64,000 nucleotides of DNA from assembly GCA_017849615.1 (NCBI GenBank), contig JAFIGS010000028.1, positions 1 to 64,000 on the forward strand, read 5' to 3'. Below the pieces are notes generated by a model. The model was not told the origin of the DNA and made no database searches. It saw only the letters and a list, made by a program, of their open reading frames with translations. This document shows positions 38,018-46,236 of this stretch, in pieces (positions within the stretch are counted from its first letter, which is position 1; the number at the start of each line of letters is the position of its first letter). Made by a program: the position numbers and the translations under genes. Origin of the DNA: Pseudolabrys sp. (GTDB lineage Bacteria; Pseudomonadota; Alphaproteobacteria; Rhizobiales; Xanthobacteraceae).

Positions 38018-38467
38018 CTAGTTCTGCGTCGGGCTTTCCGGCGCCGGGCGGTTGCGCCGCTCGGCCATGAAGGCGTCGAACTCGGTCTTGTCCTTGGCGA
38101 AGCGCAGCCGCTCCAGGAACGATTTGAATTCGTGCTGCTCTTCCTCCAGACGCCGCAGCGTGTCGTTGCGGTATTCGTCGAAGGCCGCGTTGCCGCTCGA
38201 AGGCGCGCCGCCCCACGGCGAACCGCCGCCGAAGCCGGAGCCCTGGCCGCCGCTCATCTTCGAGCGCATCCAGTCCATCTTCGACTGCAGACGATCCATC
38301 TTGTGTTGCCACCGATCATGGCCGCGATAACCGCATCCCATTCTTCCGCTCCCGATTGTGAAGGCCAAAGTTGCAAGACCGACCGGCCACCAGACCATGA
38401 AGCCCAGCACCGTGAGGGCAATCCAGGCGGGCTTGCCGTATTCGTCGAGCTTCGCGGTGATTGGCAT
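38018..38467 (-). CDS. DUF2852 domain-containing membrane protein
   Basis: A 149-residue protein. One hydrophobic segment lies near 12-37 ('PAWIALTVLGFMVWWPVGLATLAFTIG'), then a helical region ('KMDRLQSKMDWMRSKM'), a Gly/Ser-rich linker and a charged tail ('FDEYRNDTLRRLEEEQHEFKSFLERLRFA') that looks like a coiled coil. This is the DUF2852 pattern; the function is unknown. The ATG at 38467 has GGAGG 6 bp upstream. A TTGACA-type promoter with a palindrome over the start site (38491-38509) shows it is regulated. Confidence 0.85.
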   Translation of the reverse strand: MPITAKLDEYGKPAWIALTVLGFMVWWPVGLATLAFTIGSGRMGCGYRGHDRWQHKMDRLQSKMDWMRSKMSGGQGSGFGGGSPWGGAPSSGNAAFDEYRNDTLRRLEEEQHEFKSFLERLRFAKDKTEFDAFMAERRNRPAPESPTQN

Positions 38468-38490
38468 GGCGTCCTCCGGTCTCCGTGTGA

Positions 38491-38509
38491 ATGTAAATAA
38501 CATTTACAT
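38491..38509. promoter_or_regulatory. Operator of DUF2852 gene: ATGTAAA-N5-TTTACAT
   Basis: A perfect 19-bp inverted repeat. An identical pair of arms with the same 5-bp spacing occurs at 41067-41085 in front of the TetR gene, and no other copy was seen in the window. It lies immediately downstream of the -10 element (38509-38514), where a repressor would block transcription start. Confidence 0.7.
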
Positions 38510-38537
38510 GAGTAAGGGCGCGCGACCCTGATGTCAA
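38509..38537 (-). promoter_or_regulatory. Promoter of the DUF2852 gene
   Basis: On the minus strand, TTGACA (38532-38537), a 17-bp spacer, then TACTCA (38509-38514). The start site would fall near 38502, inside the palindrome. The good -35 and spacing support it; the -10 is weak. Confidence 0.5.
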
Positions 38538-38696
38538 CACCCTTCACATCGCTTTTTTGCAGGTGGGGATTGCCGGCCCGGTTGCGAGGGGGCGCGGCGC
38601 TTTGGCGCTGAATTTTCCGGGGACCTTCGAACCAATAAACCGACCTTGCGGGTACAATCGTAATGCACAACCTTTGATAGCAAAGCAGGGCATGCG

Positions 38697-38924
38697 GTGG
38701 CCGAAGATTCGCGTGATATCATCCGTGAACTCGAAGCGGACGGCCGGCTCTTCATCGGAGCTACCGGCAGTCATCATCTGACTGCGATGCGGGCCGACGG
38801 CGAAGCCACTCCGACCGCGCGCGATTTCGAAACGCTGAAACAAGATCTCGAATTTATCGAAGACAGCGCAGACGCCATCATAGCGATGGGGACGCCGAAG
38901 ACGTCCATGGCCGCGGCGGAGTAA
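38697..38924 (+). CDS. Small soluble protein of unknown function (75 aa)
   Basis: A GTG-started frame of 75 residues ('MAEDSRDIIRELEADGRLFIGATGSHH'). The pattern is acidic helix, short beta segment, and a second helix ('RDFETLKQDLEFIEDSADAI'). No domain is recognised. It is divergent from the DUF2852 gene and convergent with the HxlR gene, and the composition is that of a real gene. No strong ribosome binding site is seen, so the start could differ slightly. Confidence 0.5.
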   Translation: MAEDSRDIIRELEADGRLFIGATGSHHLTAMRADGEATPTARDFETLKQDLEFIEDSADAIIAMGTPKTSMAAAE

Positions 38925-38934
38925 GCCGCCAGTA

Positions 38935-39381
38935 TTAAAGCGGCTGAGTGGCTTGCATGTCCTCGACCGCCCCCGCCGCGTTCCGCTTCTCCCAATGCCT
39001 GGCGATCCGCGGCAGGCTCGTTTCGATCCAGTCGGCGAGCACCCTCACCTTCTCCGCCGCTTCGCGGCCGAGCGGCGTCAGTGAGTATTCGACGTGGGGC
39101 GGCACGACCTGATAGGCGACGCGGGCCACCATGCCGTCCTGTTCGAGGTGCTGCAGCGTCTGCGCCAGCATACGCTCGCTCACCCCGCCGACCGCCCGGC
39201 GCAACTCGCTGAAGCGGTGCATGCGCCGCTCGAGCACGATGAGAACCAGCACGCCCCAGCGGCTGGTCAGGTGCTTGAGCACGTCGCGAGAGGGACAAGC
39301 GGCGGCCAGAAGATCGCCGCGAGCGAGCTGTTCGGATAGCGGAACGCCACGGCTCTCCGGAGAAATCTCGATATTTGACAT
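38935..39381 (-). CDS. HxlR-family transcriptional regulator (QorR-like)
   Basis: A 148-residue winged-helix regulator. 'VLKHLTSRWGVLVLIVLERRMHRFSELRRAVGGVSERMLAQTLQ' is the DNA-binding segment and 'VPPHVEYSLTPLGREA' the wing. A Cys in the N-terminal part ('AAACPSRDVL') is at the position used for redox sensing in YodB/QorR relatives. It is divergent from the quinone oxidoreductase-like gene, matching the YtfH-YtfG (QorR-QorB) arrangement, so it likely represses that gene until electrophile or oxidant stress. Confidence 0.86.
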   Translation of the reverse strand: MSNIEISPESRGVPLSEQLARGDLLAAACPSRDVLKHLTSRWGVLVLIVLERRMHRFSELRRAVGGVSERMLAQTLQHLEQDGMVARVAYQVVPPHVEYSLTPLGREAAEKVRVLADWIETSLPRIARHWEKRNAAGAVEDMQATQPL

Positions 39382-39420
39382 GCGGTTAGGCTCCAGTGGT
39401 TCGTCGCAGGCTTTCTTTAA

Positions 39421-39445
39421 ACTTACAAAAATGTAGGTACTTACT
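39421..39445. promoter_or_regulatory. Candidate HxlR operator
   Basis: ACTTAC at 39421 and again at 39439 (18 bp apart), with an inner TACA-AAAA-TGTA palindrome at 39424-39435. The region lies between the HxlR gene and the oxidoreductase gene and is AT-rich against a GC-rich background. It fits the repeat pattern seen for YodB/QorR-type regulators. Confidence 0.4.
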
Positions 39446-39506
39446 AAAAATAATCAACCCCTTTATCTGGAGGCCTATCGGATTTCACCGTTCACAGGAG
39501 CCTCCC

Positions 39507-40355
39507 ATGACCATCGGAATCACCGGCGCCACCGGCCAGCTTGGCCGCCTCGTCGTCGCACAGCTCAAAGCCAAGGGTGCAGCCGGCGACATCGTCGCCC
39601 TCGTCCGCACCCCGGCGAAAGCCGCCGATCTCGGCATCGCCGCCCGCGAAGCCGATTACGCCAAACCGGCCACGCTCGACGCCGCGTTCAAGGGGCTCGG
39701 CACTCTGCTGCTCATTTCGTCAAGCGAAGTCGGGCAGCGCGAAGCCCAGCATAAGGCGATCATCGCCGCGGCGAAGAAGGCCGGCGTAAAGCGCATCGTC
39801 TATACCAGCATCCTGCACGCCGACGCGTCCGCGATCGACCTTGCCGCAGAACACCGCGCCACCGAAGCGGCGATCAAGGCGTCGGGCCTCGCCTACACGT
39901 TCCTGCGCAATGGCTGGTACACCGAGAACTACGCCGCCGGCATTCAGGGCGCGGTGGCGGGCGGCGCACTGTATGGCGCGGCCGGCGATGGCAAGATTTC
40001 CGCGACGCCGCGCGCCGACTACGCCGCCGCGGCGGCAGCGGTTCTCACAACGCCGGGACATGACGGCAAGGTTTATGAACTGGCCGCCGACAAGCCCTTC
40101 ACGCGGGCAGAATTGGCCGCCGAAATCTCGAGGCAGGCCGGCAAGACGATTCCCTACACGAACGTCAGCGTCGAGGATTACGCCAAGGGCCTCGCCAGCC
40201 ACGGTGTGCCGGAAGCATTCGCCAAGGTGATCGCCGGCTGGGAAGTGCCGATTTCGCAGGGCGCGCTGTTCGACGACAGCAAGACCCTGTCGAAACTGAC
40301 CGGCAAGCCGACCACGCCTCTGGCCGACGCGGTCAAAGCGATCCTTGCCGTTTGA
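39507..40355 (+). CDS. NAD(P)H-binding quinone reductase-like protein (QorB family)
   Basis: A 282-residue atypical short-chain dehydrogenase. 'GITGATGQLGRLVVAQL' is the nucleotide-binding loop and 'LISSSEVGQREAQHKAIIAAAKKAGVKRIVYTS' follows. The NmrA-like domain lacks the usual Tyr-x-x-x-Lys site, as in QorB (YtfG, 286 aa). It probably reduces quinones with NADPH. The ATG at 39507 follows a GGAG sequence; an ATG at 39396 is in frame but lies in the operator region. Divergent HxlR regulator gene supports stress-induced expression. Confidence 0.85.
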   Translation: MTIGITGATGQLGRLVVAQLKAKGAAGDIVALVRTPAKAADLGIAAREADYAKPATLDAAFKGLGTLLLISSSEVGQREAQHKAIIAAAKKAGVKRIVYTSILHADASAIDLAAEHRATEAAIKASGLAYTFLRNGWYTENYAAGIQGAVAGGALYGAAGDGKISATPRADYAAAAAAVLTTPGHDGKVYELAADKPFTRAELAAEISRQAGKTIPYTNVSVEDYAKGLASHGVPEAFAKVIAGWEVPISQGALFDDSKTLSKLTGKPTTPLADAVKAILAV

Positions 40356-40382
40356 GGCATCTGCCGCTCGGCCTGCCGGCTG

Positions 40383-41036
40383 CTACGCCGTCAGGCCGAG
40401 GCCGCGCAGATAAACCAGCACCTCGGCCTCGAGCAATTCGTCCGGCGCCATCGGCAAGGTGCGCCGGGCGCGATCGCCGCGCCCGAACAGCGACGCAATG
40501 CCGTGCGTCATCGCCCAGATGTGCAAGGCGACCATCAGGGCCGGCGGGCGTTCCTTGGCCGGCAGCGAAGCCACCAGGCGCTCGGCCGCCGTGCGCAGAA
40601 CCGCAAAGGCGCTTTCACCGGCAGCACGCAGTTGCGGATCGCTGTCCTGCGGCACACCGGCTTCGAACATGGCCGAGTAATAAGCCGGCTTGTCCTTGGC
40701 GAAATCCAGATAGGCATTGCCGAGCCGGTTGAACGCCGTCAGCGGATCGGGCTTGCCGTTGTCCCAGGCCTTGTCGAGCGCGGCCGCAAACAATTCGAAG
40801 CCGCGGCGCGCCACGTCAGCGATCAATTCCTCGCGGCTTTTGTAATGGCGATAGGGCGCCGCCGGCGACACGCCGGCCCAGCGCGCCGCATCGGCAAATG
40901 TGAAGCCGGCCGGGCCCTTCTCGGCGATCAGTTCGAGCGCGGCGCGGACCAGCGCCTCCTTGAGATTGCCGTGATGATAGCCGCGCGGGCCCTCGCCGCC
41001 GGACGCACTGTCGCGGTCGTTCTTGGTCCATCTCAT
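40383..41036 (-). CDS. TetR/AcrR-family regulator with WHG-type C-terminal domain
   Basis: A 217-residue regulator. The TetR helix-turn-helix is 'EALVRAALELIAEKGPAGFTFADAARWAGVSPAAPYRHYKSREELIADVA' (residues about 26-75). The C-terminal domain has 'WAMTHGIASLFGRG', the WHG-type pattern. An operator of the form ATGTAAA-N5-TTTACAT lies 30 bp upstream, and a copy controls the DUF2852 gene, so this protein likely represses both. I take the ATG at 41036; an ATG at 41060 is in frame but nearer the operator. Confidence 0.87.
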   Translation of the reverse strand: MRWTKNDRDSASGGEGPRGYHHGNLKEALVRAALELIAEKGPAGFTFADAARWAGVSPAAPYRHYKSREELIADVARRGFELFAAALDKAWDNGKPDPLTAFNRLGNAYLDFAKDKPAYYSAMFEAGVPQDSDPQLRAAGESAFAVLRTAAERLVASLPAKERPPALMVALHIWAMTHGIASLFGRGDRARRTLPMAPDELLEAEVLVYLRGLGLTA

Positions 41037-41066
41037 GGGACGGAGGCCTGGGCGGGGCAAAGCTTC

Positions 41067-41085
41067 ATGTAAAGAGCCTTTACAT
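41067..41085. promoter_or_regulatory. Operator of TetR gene: ATGTAAA-N5-TTTACAT
   Basis: A perfect inverted repeat inside a 21-bp palindrome (41066-41086, CATGTAAA / TTTACATG). It is the same as the operator at 38491-38509 in arms and spacer length. It lies 31 bp upstream of the TetR start, so the regulator is likely autoregulated. Confidence 0.7.
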
Positions 41086-41117
41086 GACTCAGGCGGGGAA
41101 AGCGAGCGGAACCCGCG

Positions 41118-41705
41118 TCAGTGCCCGCGCGGCGCGGCGGCCAGCGGCAGCGCGTCGAACAAGGTCGGCCCGCCGGGCTGCGCGCCTTCGATGGTGAGCA
41201 GCTTGAGTTTCGTCACGACGCCGCCGGGCGCGGAGAAGCCGCCGGTTTTCGCACCGTTGCGGTCGCTCGCCGCCAGGACGCGGTGGCACGGCATGACGAC
41301 CGGGCACGGGTTCTGCCCCATGGCCTGCCCGACCGCGCGGGCCAGAGTCTTGTCGCCGAGGCGCTCGGCGACTTCGCCATAGGTCAGCGTCTGGCCGGGC
41401 GGAATCTGCCGCACGATCCTGTAGACACGAGCGTTGAATTCCGGCGTCGCGCTGTCGTCGATAGCGACGTCAGAGAGGTTGCGCCTCTCGCCGTTGAGCA
41501 ATGCGACAATGCCGTGGATGGCCTGCTGCGCGAGGCCGTCGGGCGCTCGCTCGACCGCTTCGGAGAAACGCTTGCGCATCCGCGCGCGCGTCGCGTCTGT
41601 ATTGCCTTCCGGCAACTGCACGCCGATCAGCCCGCGCGCGCTCCACGCGACGGCGCAGACGCCGATGGCCGTGTCGAACAGGGTGAAGCTTTGTTCGTTC
41701 ATCAT
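41118..41705 (-). CDS. ogt: Methylated-DNA--protein-cysteine methyltransferase
   Basis: A 195-residue suicide repair protein that removes alkyl groups from O6-alkylguanine. The active-site motif is '[13 protein letters not shown]' (Cys in 'MPCHRV') followed by '[19 protein letters not shown]', and '[17 protein letters not shown]' is the helix-turn-helix. The N-terminal domain is the usual Ogt type, without an AraC-type domain. The start may be the first or second ATG (41705 or 41702). Confidence 0.93.
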   Translation of the reverse strand: MMNEQSFTLFDTAIGVCAVAWSARGLIGVQLPEGNTDATRARMRKRFSEAVERAPDGLAQQAIHGIVALLNGERRNLSDVAIDDSATPEFNARVYRIVRQIPPGQTLTYGEVAERLGDKTLARAVGQAMGQNPCPVVMPCHRVLAASDRNGAKTGGFSAPGGVVTKLKLLTIEGAQPGGPTLFDALPLAAAPRGH

Positions 41706-41777
41706 ACCAATCTAGCACGCGGGCCCGTGCCGCGCCGCCCGATTCCTGACAGCCGCAGGCAGCCTCAGAAAGGCGCT

Positions 41778-42003
41778 TCAAAAAGGTTCTTGCGACAGCC
41801 CCGGCACGTCGGCCGGACGCGGGCCCGGCGCCGGCCACAGGAAACGGCGCTCGCTCGCCGCGATCTCGATCGTCGTTGATGCTGGCCTCGCGGCGCGCCA
41901 TCAACCCTTCGGCGTCGAACTCCCATTGCTCGTTGCCGTAGGAACGGTGCCACTGTCCCCTGGCGTCGTGCCATTCGTACTGGAAACGCACGGCGATGCG
42001 GTG
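41778..42003 (-). pseudogene. Remnant of a DUF1348 (SnoaL-like) gene
   Basis: On the minus strand, '[43 protein letters not shown]' matches the C-terminal half of DUF1348 proteins. The frame then shifts by one base and continues '[30 protein letters not shown]', which is the family's expected end. The N-terminal half is missing: upstream codons give unrelated sequence. So it is both truncated and frameshifted. It lies between ybgC and ogt. Confidence 0.75.
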
Positions 42004-42063
42004 CAAGCTCCGAAACGACAACCGGCGCTTCAGTGTCGTCCGATCCGGGCGCTTGTCAAACGA

Positions 42064-42540
42064 TCACGCCGGCGGCTGCGCGTCCTGATCCGCCTTCATG
42101 GCGATGCGCAGCGGCTTGGGAATCGGCTTGGCGCGGCCGCCCGAGACGAAGGCGACCTGCACATCGGCCTCGACCAGCAGCTCGTCGCCGCGCTTGACCT
42201 GCTGATGAAGAACGATCGACGCGCCTTTCACGTCCTTGGGCCGTGTATACAGATCGAGCAGGTCGTCCATCTTTGCCGGACGCTTGAAATCGATTTTCAT
42301 CTGGCGGACGACAAAGGCAAAGCCCGGCGCTTCCTTCTCGGTCTCCTCGAACAGCGCGCGGTGATCGGCGCCTAACAGACGCAGATAATTGGTGCGCCCG
42401 CGCTCCATGAAACGCAGATAGCTGGCGTGATAGACGACGCCGGAAAAATCGGTGTCCTCGTAATAGACGCGAATCTGCTGATGATGCAGGCCGTCGGTTA
42501 CGGTGCCGTCGATGGGGTGCATGGCGCTACTCATCCTCAT
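42064..42540 (-). CDS. ybgC: Tol-Pal-associated acyl-CoA thioesterase YbgC
   Basis: A 158-residue hot-dog-fold thioesterase. '[33 protein letters not shown]' is the YbgC signature with the catalytic Asp in 'YEDTDFSG'. Enzymes of this type act on acyl-CoAs and the gene is usually first in the tol-pal operon. Here it is cut off from tolQ by a 4-kb accessory block. Its start overlaps the ruvB stop by 14 bp, so it is coupled to ruvB translation. Confidence 0.92.
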   Translation of the reverse strand: MRMSSAMHPIDGTVTDGLHHQQIRVYYEDTDFSGVVYHASYLRFMERGRTNYLRLLGADHRALFEETEKEAPGFAFVVRQMKIDFKRPAKMDDLLDLYTRPKDVKGASIVLHQQVKRGDELLVEADVQVAFVSGGRAKPIPKPLRIAMKADQDAQPPA

Positions 42541-43573
42541 CCCCCGCGAACAGGCCGAACTGCGACGGGTCGCGCTTGGGCTCGTTCATGCCGAGATGCT
42601 TGAACGCCGCACCGGTGAGCAATCGGCCGCGCGGCGTGCGCTGGATGAAACCTTTCTGAATGAGATAAGGCTCAATGATGTCCTCGATCGCGTCGCGCGG
42701 CTCCGACAAAGCCGCGGCGATGGTCTCGATGCCGACCGGGCCGCCGGCATAATTCTCGGCGATCATCCTTAGGTAGCGCCGGTCCATCGCGTCGAGACCC
42801 GAGCCGTCCACCTCCAGCGCCGACAGCGCCCTGTCGGCGATGGCGCGATCCACCGCCTTGTCGCCGTCCACGTGCGCGAAGTCGCGCACGCGGCGCAAGA
42901 GACGCCCGGCGATGCGCGGCGTGCCGCGCGAGCGCTTGGCGATCTCGTTGGCGCCTTCCGGCGTCATCGGCAGGCCGAGCACGCGCGCGCCGCGCGCCAC
43001 GATGAGTTCCAGCTCGGCTTCGGTATAGAAGTTGAGCCGGATCGGAATGCCGAAGCGGTCGCGCAGCGGATTGGTGAGGAGGCCGGCGCGGGTCGTCGCG
43101 CCCACGAGCGTGAACGGCGCGAGATCGATCTTCACCGAACGCGCCGCCGGCCCCTCGCCGATGATGAGGTCGAGCTGGAAATCCTCCATCGCCGGATAGA
43201 GGATTTCCTCGACATGCGGATTGAGACGATGGATTTCGTCGATGAACAGCACGTCGCGCGGCTCGAGATTGGTGAGCAATGCGGCAAGATCGCCGGCCTT
43301 CGCGATCACCGGGCCCGAGGTGGAACGAAAATTCACGCCCATCTCGCGCGCCACGATCTGCGCCAAGGTCGTCTTGCCGAGGCCGGGCGGGCCGACAAAC
43401 AGCACATGGTCGAGCGCCTCGCCGCGCGCCTTCGCTGCCTCGATGAACACTGAGAGATTGGCGCGCGCCTTCTCCTGTCCGACGAATTCGGCCAGCTTCT
43501 GCGGTCGCAGCGACGCATCGACATCGTCGTCGCGCTTGTCGCCGGACACGAGGCGTCTGGGCGGGGTGGTCAC
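42527..43573 (-). CDS. ruvB: Holliday junction helicase subunit RuvB
   Basis: A 348-residue AAA ATPase that drives branch migration with RuvA. Walker A '[16 protein letters not shown]' is near residue 65, Walker B '[10 protein letters not shown]' near 115, sensor '[10 protein letters not shown]' near 160. The winged helix with '[16 protein letters not shown]' is at the C-terminus. The start is GTG 43573, overlapping the cdd stop by 4 bp ('GTGA'). An upstream ATG would lie within cdd and is rejected. Confidence 0.96.
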   Translation of the reverse strand: MTTPPRRLVSGDKRDDDVDASLRPQKLAEFVGQEKARANLSVFIEAAKARGEALDHVLFVGPPGLGKTTLAQIVAREMGVNFRSTSGPVIAKAGDLAALLTNLEPRDVLFIDEIHRLNPHVEEILYPAMEDFQLDLIIGEGPAARSVKIDLAPFTLVGATTRAGLLTNPLRDRFGIPIRLNFYTEAELELIVARGARVLGLPMTPEGANEIAKRSRGTPRIAGRLLRRVRDFAHVDGDKAVDRAIADRALSALEVDGSGLDAMDRRYLRMIAENYAGGPVGIETIAAALSEPRDAIEDIIEPYLIQKGFIQRTPRGRLLTGAAFKHLGMNEPKRDPSQFGLFAGDEDE

Positions 43574-44004
43574 ATCACCCCCCGGCGATATTTGTTCGGC
43601 AGCAGTTCGCCGATGGTGACGACGGTCGGTCCCTTGGCTCCATCCGGCACGATGACACGCGCCTTCGCGTCGTAGTCGTGAATCAGTTCGCGGCAAGCGC
43701 CGCACGGCGACACCACGGTGATGCCGCCCGCCTCGCCCGGTTTGGGGTGACGCACGGCGACGATGGTCTCGATGCCCTGGTCGCCCTTGTCGGTGAGCGC
43801 AGTGCCGATCGCCACCGCCTCGGCGCAGACCGCGCCGCGCCCGACATAGGCGTCGAGATTGACGCCGACGACGAGGCGGCCGTCGCGCGTGCGCAAGGCC
43901 GCGCCGACTTCCTGCCAGTCATTGCGGTAGCGCGACTTGATCGCCTTGGTGGCGGCGTCGATAAGTTCCTGGTCTTTGTCAGTCAGTTTCATGCGCTCAG
44001 TCAC
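43570..44004 (-). CDS. cdd: Cytidine deaminase-like protein
   Basis: A 144-residue zinc deaminase fold. '[14 protein letters not shown]' supplies the first Zn ligand and the catalytic Glu; '[11 protein letters not shown]' supplies the two other Cys ligands. It lies between ruvA and ruvB, with 4-bp overlaps at each end ('GTGA'), so it is translationally coupled to both. This insertion in the usual ruvA-ruvB pair is unusual. The substrate is inferred from the family (cytidine or a related base). Confidence 0.88.
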   Translation of the reverse strand: MTERMKLTDKDQELIDAATKAIKSRYRNDWQEVGAALRTRDGRLVVGVNLDAYVGRGAVCAEAVAIGTALTDKGDQGIETIVAVRHPKPGEAGGITVVSPCGACRELIHDYDAKARVIVPDGAKGPTVVTIGELLPNKYRRGVM

Positions 44005-44618
44005 TTCGCTAACTCTTTTAGCCCCTGCCGGATCAGCGCCGCCGTATCCGCCCCCTCACCCAAAGCGCGCGACGCGGCAGCGATCGCCGTCGCCGCCTGC
44101 GGCTGGCCGTAGCCGAGATTGACCAAAGCCGAGACCGCATCGAGCACCGGCTTCGACGCACGACGCTCGTCCACCGCGCCGGCGACCTGCGCCGCGCCGA
44201 AATCGACATCGGCGAAAGCCGGCACCTTGTCCTTGAGTTCGGACACGATGCGCTCGGCCACCTTGTTGCCGACGCCCGGCGTGCGCGCCACCGACGCCTT
44301 GTCGCGCATGGCGATGGCATTGGCGAGTTCGTTGACCTTCAGCGTCGAGAGAACCGACAGCGCCACCTTGGCGCCGACGCCCTGCACGGTCTGCAACAAG
44401 CGGAACCACTCGCGCTCGGCATCGGTCGCAAAACCGAAGAGCTTGATCTGGTCCTCGCGCACGTAGGTTTCAATGGCGAGCGTCGCCGCCTCGCCCGGCG
44501 CCGGCAGCGCCGTCAGCGTGCGCGCGGCGCAATGCACCTGATAGCCGACGCCGTTCACGTCGAGGATGACGTAATCCTCGCCATAGGAATCGATGATGCC
44601 CTTGAGCTTGCCGATCAT
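44001..44618 (-). CDS. ruvA: Holliday junction helicase subunit RuvA
   Basis: A 205-residue junction-binding protein. '[31 protein letters not shown]' begins it; helix-hairpin-helix motifs are '[18 protein letters not shown]' and '[21 protein letters not shown]'. A C-terminal UBA-like region ('[16 protein letters not shown]') contacts RuvB. The start ATG at 44618 is preferred over TTG 44624. Confidence 0.96.
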   Translation of the reverse strand: MIGKLKGIIDSYGEDYVILDVNGVGYQVHCAARTLTALPAPGEAATLAIETYVREDQIKLFGFATDAEREWFRLLQTVQGVGAKVALSVLSTLKVNELANAIAMRDKASVARTPGVGNKVAERIVSELKDKVPAFADVDFGAAQVAGAVDERRASKPVLDAVSALVNLGYGQPQAATAIAAASRALGEGADTAALIRQGLKELAK

Positions 44619-44660
44619 AGCCAATGCCTTTCGCGCCGGCGCGCGCGGCTCCAGCGTCCT

Positions 44661-44757
44661 CTCCCCCCTTGAGGGGGAGAGACAGAGAGGGGGGTAAGCG
44701 GCGCATTCCGTGATCGCAGCTTACCCCCCTCCCCAACCCTCCCCCTCAAGGGGGGAG
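44661..44757. repeat. Composite palindrome between ruvC and ruvA
   Basis: A 97-bp symmetrical element. Its ends are perfect 19-base inverted repeats of the form CTCCCCCCTTGAGGGGGAG, each itself a hairpin, and inside lies an 11-bp inverted pair GGGGGGTAAGC / GCTTACCCCCC. It resembles C/G-rich intergenic repeats of Hyphomicrobiales. It separates ruvC from ruvA and could interrupt or stabilise the transcript. Confidence 0.75.
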
Positions 44758-44796
44758 GGAGCGCGCCGAGTGCGCCGCTCTTGTTCGCGCCACGCC

Positions 44797-45324
44797 TCAT
44801 CTGGCCGCCACCTTCATCTTCATGACGATGCTCGCGCGATGATGCGCGTGGCAGATGGCGATGGCGAGCGCGTCGGCGGCGTCCTCGCTTTGCGGCGCGG
44901 CCTTCGGCAGCAGCACGCCGATCATCAAACGGATCTGCGCTTTCTCGGCATGGCCGGCGCCGACCACCGTCTTCTTGATCAGGTTCGGCGCATATTCGGC
45001 GACCGACAGTCCGGCCCGCGAAGGCACCAGCATGGCGATGCCGCGCGCCTGGCCGAGTTTGAGCGTCGAGGCGCCGTTGGCGTTGACGAAGGTCTGCTCG
45101 ACGGCCGCCTCTTGCGGCGCGTAGCGCTCGATCACGGCCATCAGGCCGTCATGCAGCGCCACCAGCCGCGCACCCAGATCGGCGCGCTCCGAGGTTTCCA
45201 CCGATCCGCAGGCGACATGGATCAGGCGATTGCCGACGCTCTCGATCAGCCCCCAGCCGGTGCGGCGGAGGCCGGGGTCGATGCCGAGAATGCGAATCGG
45301 TTGGCGAATCGGTTGGCTTGCCAT
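44797..45324 (-). CDS. ruvC: Holliday junction resolvase RuvC
   Basis: A 175-residue RNase H-fold nuclease that cuts junctions. '[18 protein letters not shown]' holds the first catalytic Asp. '[22 protein letters not shown]' holds the Glu, and '[17 protein letters not shown]' the last Asp pair. The start ATG at 45324 ('[18 protein letters not shown]') is the first to precede this motif properly; much longer upstream frames run into the promoter region and are rejected. Confidence 0.95.
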   Translation of the reverse strand: MASQPIRQPIRILGIDPGLRRTGWGLIESVGNRLIHVACGSVETSERADLGARLVALHDGLMAVIERYAPQEAAVEQTFVNANGASTLKLGQARGIAMLVPSRAGLSVAEYAPNLIKKTVVGAGHAEKAQIRLMIGVLLPKAAPQSEDAADALAIAICHAHHRASIVMKMKVAAR

Positions 45325-45420
45325 GCCCCGTTGATAGCCCCCGCCGGGGCCACGGGCCAGAAGCCGGTAGCCCTGTCCGGACTCGGCTGGTAGAACGGCC
45401 ATCCTGCCGGGGCCGTTCAA

Positions 45421-46182
45421 ATGCCAGAAATTTTCGCGTCGGTCGTTGCCGACCCGCGTTTTCCTTTCGCACTCGCTATTTCCGTCATCGCCGGGCTGGT
45501 GCGCGGATTCACCGGGTTCGGCTCCGCCCTCATTTACATCCCGCTGATCTCGGCGGTTTACGGCCCCAGCATCGCGGCGCCGACCCTTTTGCTGTTCGAC
45601 ACCATCTGCAGCGTGCCCTTCGCCATCCAGTGCTGGCCGCAGGCGACGCGCCGCGAAGTGCTGCCGGTCGCCGTCGCCGCCGCGCTGGCGCTTCCGGTCG
45701 GCGTCGCTGCGCTGCTTTATGTGGACGCGCTGATCTTGCGCTGGTTCATCGCCGCGCTGGTGCTGATTGCCCTCGTCGCCCTGATCACCGGCTGGCGCTA
45801 TCACGGCCGGCCGACCATCGCGGCCTCGCTCGGGGTTGGCGCCTTCGCCGGCTTCGGCTCCGGCGCTGTGCAGATCGCGGCGCCCGCGCTGCTGGTGTTC
45901 TGGCTCGGCGGGCCCAACAGCGCCACCACGGTGCGCGCGAACATCATGGTTCTGTTCGCCATCATGGGCATGCTGGCGATCGGCGCCTATGCCGTGGCGG
46001 GCGTATTCGGCGCCGAGGTGCTGGCGCTCGGCTTCGTGCTCGGCGTGCCGTTCATCGTGGCGATGACGATCGGCGCGCGCTGGTTCCGTGGCACCAGCGA
46101 CACGCTCTACCGGCGTGTCGCCTACATCATCATTGCCTTCTCGGGCCTCGTCAGCCTGCCGCTGTTCGACGGTCTGCGCTGA
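45421..46182 (+). CDS. TauE/SafE (TSUP) family transporter
   Basis: A 253-residue membrane protein with about eight helices in two inverted halves. '[40 protein letters not shown]' begins it; the second half has '[23 protein letters not shown]', the TauE signature. Members export sulfite, sulfoacetate and related anions. It is divergent from ruvC and convergent with mgtE. Confidence 0.85.
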   Translation: MPEIFASVVADPRFPFALAISVIAGLVRGFTGFGSALIYIPLISAVYGPSIAAPTLLLFDTICSVPFAIQCWPQATRREVLPVAVAAALALPVGVAALLYVDALILRWFIAALVLIALVALITGWRYHGRPTIAASLGVGAFAGFGSGAVQIAAPALLVFWLGGPNSATTVRANIMVLFAIMGMLAIGAYAVAGVFGAEVLALGFVLGVPFIVAMTIGARWFRGTSDTLYRRVAYIIIAFSGLVSLPLFDGLR

Positions 46183-46183
46183 C

Positions 46184-46232
46184 GCGCATGATCCTGAAAA
46201 GTGGTCACCGGTTTTCGGATCAGATCATGCGC
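46184..46232. repeat. BIME-like hairpin repeat (GCGCATGATC type)
   Basis: A 49-bp element with arms GCGCATGATC and GATCATGCGC around a tgaaaagtggtcaccggttttcgg centre, widely dispersed in Hyphomicrobiales. It starts 2 bp after the TauE stop and ends 5 bp before the mgtE stop on the other strand, so it may serve as a shared transcription end. Confidence 0.75.
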
Positions 46233-46236
46233 CAAG

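Noticed and set aside
46184-46232. Hairpin as an operator for TauE or mgtE
   Set aside because: It is a dispersed repeat of known type between convergent gene ends.
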